From Ligustrum vulgare (lineage: Eukaryota > Streptophyta > Magnoliopsida > Lamiales > Oleaceae): a DNA stretch of 64,000 nt. The position numbers and the translations under genes were made by a program. The stretch lies in contig OY743179.1 of the NCBI GenBank assembly GCA_963555705.1, forward strand, positions 22,576,692 to 22,640,691, written 5' to 3'. Below, piece by piece: positions 57,235 to 64,000 of the stretch. The first letter of the stretch is position 1. Every line of letters begins with the position of its first letter. The notes beneath the pieces are model-generated. The model did not search any database, was not told the DNA's origin, and was given only the letters and a program-made list of their open reading frames with translations.

Positions 57235-58680
57235 AATGTTAGATGTACACTAAGTATACAGCGCCACTCAAAATTTTGACACTTATTTAAAAAATTTTTG
57301 ACTTTTATTTACATTTTTCTCTGAAAGTTTGCCCACCTCATCACCTATTTTTCTTTTAATATGTTATAATTTTTTATTAGTTATTTATTTTTTAATGTGT
57401 TGCTTACATATATTTTATTTTTCCTTATTTCTTAAACATGCCAATTTTTGTCAAAATGATGAAATGATAAAGCTTCCGTTTGATAATAATATTTGATTTA
57501 TAAACTTGTTTGTTTATGATTTTGAGGTAAAAAGTAGTAGCTAAAAATTGGAGAGAGAAAATATGTGAGGTTAAAAAGTTGATAAAAATAATTAATTATT
57601 TTTGTAACATGCGATAGAAGACCCTACTCATTTATTAACATATTAGGAAGTAAAATTTCAATAATTTTATTTATTTATTTTCAAAAAAATATTAATTCAA
57701 TTTTTTCATTTCTAATTTAACAAATTTATATAGCGTATATTTATTTATTTTTAAATATATTAATTCAAAATTTTCATTTTTAATGTAACACATTTACGTA
57801 AATATGATATAACATTTATTTATTTTCAAATATATTAATCAAATTTTTTTCATTTCCTACATAACACGTGTTATTGAATTGAGACTTATAAAAAAAATAA
57901 AAAAATAAAAAAAAAAAACCTAATCAAAATAAAAAATTCTACATGTACACTCAGTGTACCACGCCACTCAAAGTTTGACAATTAATTAAATTTTTTTATA
58001 TAAAATATTTTTTGACTTTTATTTACGTTTTTCTCTAAAAATTTGCCCACCTTATCACCTATTTTCCTTTTAATATGTTTTAATTTTTAATTAACTTTAT
58101 TTTTTAATATGTTGCTTACATATATTTTATTCGAAATTCAATATATTAATTAATATTTTTTATTTTTATTTATTTTTTAAACATACCAATTTTTGTCAAA
58201 ATGATAAAATGATTAAATCTTCTACCAATTTATCATTGGTAGTAAAAAGTTGATTACAAATAATTAATTATTTTTGTAATATGCTTATTGAAAAGCTACT
58301 CATTTATTGACATATTAGGAAGTAAAACTTCAATATTTTTATTTATTTATTTTCAAAATATATTGATTCAAAATTTTCATTTCTAACTTAACAAATGTAT
58401 ATAGCACGTATTTATTTATTTTTCAAATATATTAATCCAAAATTTTCATTTTCAATGTAACACATTTACATAAATATGACATTTATTTATATTCAAATAT
58501 ATTAATACAATTTTTTCATTTTCTACATAAAATATTTACATAGATATCACATTTATTTATGTTCAAATATATTAATCCAATTTTTTTTTCATTTCCTACA
58601 TAACACATTTACATAGATATCACATTATTTATATTCAAATATATTAATCTAATTTTTTCATTTTCAATATAACATATTTA
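57235..58680. repeat. Two diverged 700 bp direct copies plus 60 bp monomers
   Basis: 57235-57880 and 57935-58440 share 'gtacact.agt', 'gccactcaaa', 'tttgcccacct.atcacctat', 'catatattttatt' and 'gacatattaggaagtaaaa'. From about 58400 to 58680 a unit of roughly 65 bp ('caaatatattaat', 'cattttc', 'catttacata.atat.aca') repeats about five times. The left copy carries a MITE fragment at 57470-57590 that the right copy lacks. Confidence 0.75.
57470..57590. mobile_element. MITE fragment (GCCTCCGTTTGGTAAA-type family)
   Basis: 'agcttccgtttgataataa', 'attttgaggtaaaaagtag', 'aaaattggagagagaaaat' and 'gtgaggttaaaaagtt' match the family in inverted order. Confidence 0.55.
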
Positions 58681-58826
58681 CACATAATACATTTATTACA
58701 ACTCTTACTAAATATATAATAAATAATAATTTTTCATACAAAAATATTTATTTTTTATTTATTTATTTTTTATATAAAAAAGTGAAAGTGAGGAGAGAGA
58801 GTCATTAAATGCAATTTTCCCTCCAA

Positions 58827-58852
58827 AATGACTCTCTCTCTCTCTCTCTCTC
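58827..58852. repeat. (CT)n microsatellite
   Basis: About 12 CT units, close to the inferred 5' end of the smaller Helitron. Confidence 0.95.
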
Positions 58853-58875
58853 GACTTCTACTTTTATATATGTTA

Positions 58876-58903
58876 CTAGTTAATCACCCGTGCGATGCAC
58901 GGG
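58876..58903 (-). other. Helitron 3' terminus: hairpin plus CTAG
   Basis: A 7 bp perfect stem (cccgtgc ... gcacggg) with loop 'gat', then 7 bases, then CTAG. This stem sequence recurs widely in plant Helitron ends. Confidence 0.92.
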
Positions 58904-59038
58904 AAGAAACTTTTGGATAAAGATAATTCAATATGAAATTAGATAAATCATTTTCATAAAATAAATAAATTTCGCAAATAAGAGATAATATCATCATTTA
59001 TTGATTTCATATGACTACAAATTCTGGAATACTTCTTT

Positions 59039-60944
59039 GTACACAACGTTGTTATTTGATTTTGTTGTTCTTCCTTTCTTATCACAAATCAATATCTTTA
59101 ATCTGGAACGATTTGTCACCCTAGAAATCGTAACATAAAGTTATCCATGTGTAAGCACCAGCCGTTTAAGAAGAAGTTCCACATGCAAGAATGATTGTCC
59201 CTGACTCTTATTGATAGTCATGGCATATGACACCATCAATAGAAATTGTCTTCTTTGAAATCTAATAAGTATCCTAGAATCAGAAGGGTTCAACAATAAC
59301 ATTGGATCGAATAAAGAACTTGTGTCTTGCATTGGTGCCAGAAAAAATTTGACCTTCTAGAACATGGTCGCCAAGTTTTGTAACTATCAACCTTGTTCCA
59401 TTATTCAATCCCTGTGTATGATCAATATTTCTCAGAAAGAACTTGTGTCCTCGCTTATCTGTTGCAAAGGTCCACCACGTGGTGCAATAGTGATATCCAT
59501 GTGTCCAGGTAGTGGTTCAAAATCCACCGACAATCAATTCGGCAATTTCATGGACAATAGAAAAATCATATTGGCCATCATTGGTAGCCCACCAACCAAT
59601 AAGTATAAGTCTTAAACTTGAAGTGTTTCCTCAATCATCTTTTCTCAAACCGACCTAAATTGCCTTAACAATTTGTTGTATTTGTCTAGCATATCCTTCG
59701 AATCAGAAACTATTAAATCATGCAACATAGAATCGCATGATTCACTCCTACCCGGGGACATTAAAAGACATAAATTAAATTTTAGAATATCACAACAAAA
59801 TTATCCGTAAACAATATAAATACAAAAGCAACAAATACATACTACGTACCTCACGACCTTTTTTCTGCTTTCAACCTCATTCACATTGTCAACAATGTAA
59901 AGGGAGCAAATTGTAGAGCTGAACCGTCATCAGACAATATACTCTCAATCTTATGTCAATTTTGATCGTGTAATCTGAAGAGGAGAGGCAATCTACCATC
60001 ATTTAGCTCATTATCTATTCCCCCATAGAAGTGAATGAAAACATCATATTATATGTCTGAATGTTCTCAATGGAATTTTTAATCCTATCTCCTTGTCATA
60101 TAACAAATCTTTCAAAATTAGAGGTTGATCTTCCATAAGAGAAATATTCACTTTCTCTTGTATACAACAAAGTAGGGGTGAACAAATAAACCGCAAAATC
60201 GAATTAAACTGCAACAAATGGTTTGGTTTGTAAAAATTTCAAACCACCTTATACAATTTGGTTTATGTTTCAATTGTTAAAATCGCGATTTCAAACAGCC
60301 AACCCGCCAAATTCTAAAAAATAAAAATAAAAACAAATGTTCAATTAAAAAAAAAAAGCAATTTTATTGTCAACAAATCAAAATTGAGGAGACAGATTAA
60401 TTTGTTCAAATCCACAATCATTTGGAAATAATTTTTCCTCCTACAATTCATTATCATCATCCAAGATATTTTCTTAAAATGATTTTTTTAATATAAGACC
60501 TAACAATAGTTTACTTCTATATAATTAGTTTGTTTGTCAACATGGATTGATTCACAACAAAGCACTCAATTAGAAACTTAATACTATTTTTGAGCTAGTT
60601 TCAACTCAAAATTTTAGATGAATATGTGTCTTTGAGCTTCCTTTGAAATATACTAATTTATTCATCGGCAATTCGTGGTTTCAAACCGCAAAAAATAGTT
60701 TGATTTTATTTGATTTAAAAAATGAAATTGTTTAGTTTGGCTTGGAAAAATTTCAAACTGTTTAAATGGTTTGGTTTGAAATATTATTAAAAATCGTGTT
60801 CACCCCACAACAAAATGAGAACTTCAAATTACGACATGTTTTATAATGCTTATTCACTCTCTCCTCACACCAAAAATTTGCTTTGCAAAATAAATATTTA
60901 AATGTAGGATCTCCAATGTCCATGTACTCTGAACAATCAAACAA
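59039..60944 (-). pseudogene. Helitron Rep/helicase remnant
   Basis: Fragments in order on the minus strand begin with the cysteine region 'YMDIGDPTFKYLFCKANFWC' and 'EERVNKHYKTCRNLKFSFCC' (60940-60815). The Helitron-like-N piece 'NIQTYNMMFSFTSMG' follows (about 60060-60015), then 'MLHDLIVSDSKDMLDKYNKL' (about 59725). The final helicase block is 'FQRRQFLLMVSYAMTINKSQ' then 'GQSFLHVELLLKRLVLTHG' and 'TISRVTNRSRLKILI' (59260-59085). Between about 59470 and 59400 the reading jumps from the N-terminal half to the helicase C-terminus. The HUH nuclease and most helicase motifs are therefore deleted. Stops are frequent. Confidence 0.85.
60172..60806. mobile_element. hAT-like MITE, 635 bp, inside the Helitron gene
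   Basis: Terminal inverted repeats are ggggtgaaca at the left (from 60175) and tgttcacccc at the right (to 60806). An 8 bp duplicate ACAACAAA (60164-60171, 60807-60814) is the size produced by hAT transposases. The Helitron N-terminal reading continues on each side. No coding sequence. Confidence 0.85.
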
Positions 60945-61322
60945 TAGATGAAAAAGTTAATATATAGATCATGCTATAAAAGATAAGATTTATTGTTTTG
61001 ACCATTGATAATGAAAAACAACACGTATAAGAAACGAATTCGATAATCATAAAAAAATAAAAAAAATAAAATTGTGATTGACAAAGATGCATCAAATTCA
61101 TGGTATTATAAATTTTTTGCAATTTTTATACAACGTAATTGTTTTTTGATGAAAATTATAATATAATATTGATCATCTCAATTATCAGTTAAGTAAATTG
61201 GGAGACAATTTACTTATTGTTGTAAAATTTAAGAATCATAAATATTGAATTAAAAGTATGATTATTTAAAATAAAATTTAATACAAATTGATTAAATATT
61301 CGATATAAATATAAATGAAAAT

Positions 61323-63051
61323 TCGATATTAGATTTGTATGACAGAACGAAATTATTCATCCATAAGATTGATACCAATAAAATATCACAATTATTGAAA
61401 AAAAATTATTTACGTATTAAATGTAACTTTCTATAAAAATACTAATTAAGTTAATAGAACGCAATACAAAGGAGCTCAAATTTTTAGATGTACTAAATAA
61501 TTAAAAAAAATAAGATTATTTATAAAAAGTTTTGTACAATAAGATTTATTTAGTATTAGATGCGTAATACAACTTCGATATAATTTTGAACTGAAAGTTT
61601 TGCATTGAATTTGTATGACTGCACACAAATACTTATTTGCAAAATTCAAAACATTAAAAGATAAAAAAAAAATTATGAAAAGAGAGGTTTAAACACAAAT
61701 AATCAAATATAAATAAGTAAAAAAAAAAATCTTCATAAAAATATTTAAGTGGAAGTAGCAGTGTGAACACAATAAAAGTTGAGTTTTGGTCTTTGAAGTT
61801 GAAAGCAATAAAAATTTAGTGTGAAAATAAATGAAATATATAATATTGTATAAAAAAAAATCAAAAAAAGTTGTGTCAAATTGGCGGGAGGAGTCGATAT
61901 TAGATTTGTATGACAGAACGAAATTATTCATCCATAAGATTGATACCAATAAAATATCACAATTATTGAAAAAAAATATTTACGTATTAAATGTAACTTT
62001 CTATAAAAATACTAATTAAGTTAATAGAACGCAATACAAAGGAATTCAAATTTTTAGATGTACTAAATAACTAAAAAAATAAGATTATTTATAAAAAAAT
62101 TTATACAATAAGATTTATTTAGTATTAGATGCGTGATACAACTTCGATATAATTTTGAACTGAAAATTTTGCATTGAATTTGTATGACTGCACACAAATA
62201 CTTATTTGCAAAATTCAAAACATTAAAAGATAATATATATATATATAGATGAAAAGAGAGGTTTAAACATAAATAATCAAATATAAATGAGTAAAAAAAA
62301 ATCTTCATAAAAATATTTAAGTAGAAGTAGCAGTTTGAACACAATAAAAGTTGAGTTTTGGTATTTTAAGTGTGAAAGCAATAAAAATTGAGTGTGAAAA
62401 TAAATGAAATATATAATATATAATATTGTATAAAAAAAAATCACAAAAAGTTGTGTCAAATTGGCTGGAGGAGTCGATATTAGATTTGTATGACAGAACG
62501 AAATTATTCATCCATAAGATTAATACCAATAAAATATCACAATTATTGAAAAAAATTATTTACGTATTAAATGTAACTTTCTATAAAAATACTAATTAAG
62601 TTAATAGAACGCAATACAAAGGAGTTCAAATTTTTAGATGTACTAAATAACTAAAAAAATAAGATTATTTATAAAAAGTTTTATACAATAAGATTTATTT
62701 AGTAATAGACGCGAGATACAACTTCGATATAATTTTGAACTGAAAACTTTGCATTGAATTTGTATGATTGCACACAAATACTTATTTGCAAAATTCAAAA
62801 CATTAAAAGATAAAAAAAAAAAAAAAAAAAATATGAAAAGAGAGGTTTAAACACAAATAATCAAATATAAATAAGTAAAAAAAAAAAAACTCCATAAAAA
62901 TATTTAAGTGAAAGTAGTAGTGTGAAAACAATAAAAGTTGAGTTTTGGTCTTTGGAGTGTGAAAGCAATAAAAGTTGAGTGTGAAAATAAATGAAATATA
63001 TAATATTGTATAAAAAAAAATCACAAAAAGTTGTGTCAAATTGACTGGAAA
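61323..63051. repeat. Three tandem units of 571-580 bp next to the Helitron 5' end
   Basis: Units start at 61323, 61894 and 62474 with 'tcgatattagatttgtatga' and end 'aaaagttgtgtcaaattg'. They differ mainly in A-tract length (for example near 61665, 62235 and 62811) and scattered substitutions. The unit joints (ggcgggaggag) resemble the bases just inside the Helitron 5' end (ggaggagaattt on the minus strand). No gene is seen; the short frames in each copy are shadows of the same AT-rich sequence. Confidence 0.93.
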
Positions 63052-63096
63052 TTCTCCTCCTTTAATATTAAGTAAGATATGTTATATATATACAGA

Positions 63097-64000
63097 TAAA
63101 GATAAAGATTTGATTATAGGTTATTAACCACCGATTTTGTTATAATTTTCTTGATATTTAATTAATAAAACTCAGGAATTACATTCAAAATATTATTATC
63201 GATATTTTATGAAATGTCTAGAACAAAATATTACACCATGTGTATTTTTCATCTTCTTCAACTTCAACACAAATTACACTTTTCTTATAAAATATCATTA
63301 TCGACATTCATGAAATGTCGAAAATGATATGTCGAATTAAACTTCACCTCATGTATTTATCATCTTCTTCAACTTCAACCATCAATTCCACCAGTAATAA
63401 CATTCTCAATACAAAATTTCCTTAAATTCTTATCTATTAAATTAATTTCAGGATGATGTGACATGACGTTGGAGGAACATGTCTTAATGAACATGAATTT
63501 TATTGTAAATACTCCATTTAATTTAATCTTATATAACAAAGAGGTGACTAATTATTTAGATAATTTAGTTTATTGTAATCAAACATATAAACTATCGGCA
63601 TAATTTATCAAAATGAACAACATTTAAAAAAGTAATTTCCTTCCACCAAGATTTGTGAGGAGCCTAATGAACTCGGAAATTTGAATGTGAATGCATTTTT
63701 CGAAATGAAATGATATGATTTTGGTATGAACTTGGTGAATATAGTTCTTTGTTAACATTAATAGGTTTTCTAAATAATCATCTTCATTTTTCCAAAAATA
63801 TTTGCTCAATATCTACTAGATAATCTATATATATAAAAAAATAAGTAGTAGGCAATAACCAATAGTGTCCACAAAGGAAACAGTGAGAAAAGTTCGATTA
63901 TAATTTTTCATGAAATCGAAATTCTCATTCTCAATTAAATATTAATATATTTTCATCATTAAGGAAGATGTGAAAAATATGATTAATTTTATGAATTATA
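63097..64000. other. Unassigned AT-rich DNA
   Basis: No gene recognised. A short imperfect repeat ('ttatcgacatt.catgaaatgtc' and 'cttcttcaacttcaac') occurs near 63195-63260 and 63298-63375. A 'tctatatatataaaaaaataagtag' string near 63824 loosely resembles a plus-strand Helitron 5' end but nothing supports it. Confidence 0.4.

Larger units (their letters stand above)
57068..58875 (-). mobile_element. Probable non-autonomous Helitron, 1.8 kb, minus strand
   Basis: At the left, 'ctagttgtctacccgtgcaa' is a decayed Helitron 3' end in minus orientation: CTAG, then a spacer, then a CCCGTGC stem whose other arm has mutated. At the right, the minus strand reads 'taacatatataaaagtagaa', like the conserved 5' start of plant Helitrons (TCTATACTATATTAAAAGTAGAAG type) with the first bases altered. 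It contains no gene. Two related segments of about 700 bp fill it. Confidence 0.55.
58876..63096 (-). mobile_element. Helitron with decayed Rep/helicase gene, 4.2 kb, minus strand
   Basis: On the minus strand it starts TCTGTATATATATAAC after an A (63096) and ends with a perfect hairpin (CCCGTGC/GCACGGG, 58887-58903), a short spacer and CTAG followed by T (58876-58879). These are the defining Helitron ends and the A-T target. Rep N-terminal-region and helicase C-terminal remnants lie between, in the right order. A hAT-like MITE and three 575 bp tandem units are nested inside. The catalytic Rep and most helicase motifs are gone. Confidence 0.88.

Noticed and set aside
61324..63039. CRISPR-like array
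   Set aside because: Units are about 575 bp with no spacer pattern, in a plant genome and inside a Helitron. They are ordinary tandem repeats.
63824..63850. Plus-strand Helitron 5' end near the window edge
   Set aside because: Only an AT-rich string following TC. No 3' end can be seen before the window stops.
1..64000. tRNA, rRNA or snoRNA genes
   Set aside because: I scanned for T-loop-like GGTTCGAATCC strings and rRNA-like GC-rich blocks and saw none convincing. A covariance-model search would be needed to exclude small RNAs.

Overview
This is a 64 kb stretch of AT-rich nuclear DNA from a flowering plant, most likely a eudicot. The evidence is intron-containing plant genes, a nuclear PSBY gene with a chloroplast transit peptide, and dense Ty1/copia, Ty3/Athila, Helitron and hAT-like elements. 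I cannot name the species from sequence alone. Only two host genes are clearly supported, at 48.3-51.4 kb. Most of the rest is nested transposable elements, several of which can be bounded to the base by exact target-site duplications (TSDs).

Layout: 1-1057 is unassigned flank. 1058-11460 is an old minus-strand Ty1/copia element (TSD ATTTC) whose 3' LTR was split by a solo LTR at 2112-3570 (TSD TGATC). 11461-12640 is unassigned apart from a fold-back MITE at 11793-11953. A decayed plus-strand copia element runs from about 12640 to 27520. It is interrupted by a 10.4 kb Athila-like Ty3 element (13790-24150, TSD GTGTT, tRNA-Asp primer site) and by a probable solo LTR (25727-27036, TSD TAAAG). 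29320-37266 is an ancient minus-strand copia with short LTRs. It carries a nested 3.1 kb TGTAGCG...CGCTACA solo-LTR-like element (30720-33815, TSD ATATT) and degenerate minisatellites. 37301-40442 holds MITEs and unassigned DNA. 40443-45469 is a young, nearly complete copia element (TSD GATAG) with two premature stops and one frameshift. 45470-48340 contains a hAT transposase tail, ATT microsatellites and a MITE.

The gene island has two convergent genes. One is a five-exon RING-type E3 ligase of the AIRP2 family (48349-50514, plus). The other is intronless PSBY (50846-51427, minus), a polyprotein precursor with two photosystem II PsbY units. Two introns of the RING gene carry copies of a MITE family found six times in the window.

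51978-56918 is another minus-strand copia (TSD CTCTC), internally deleted and carrying an 887 bp Ty3-derived insert. 57068-63096 is a pair of Helitrons in head-to-tail order. The larger (58876-63096) has a recognisable but internally deleted Rep/helicase gene, a hAT-like MITE inserted into that gene, three 575 bp tandem repeats next to its 5' end and a textbook 3' hairpin plus CTAG.

I found no obviously new biochemical system. The observations most worth following are: three unrelated LTR types that each carry repeated CpG-containing perfect palindromes of different sequence; the Helitron pair with its 5' tandem amplification; and the nested insertion series, which gives relative ages.
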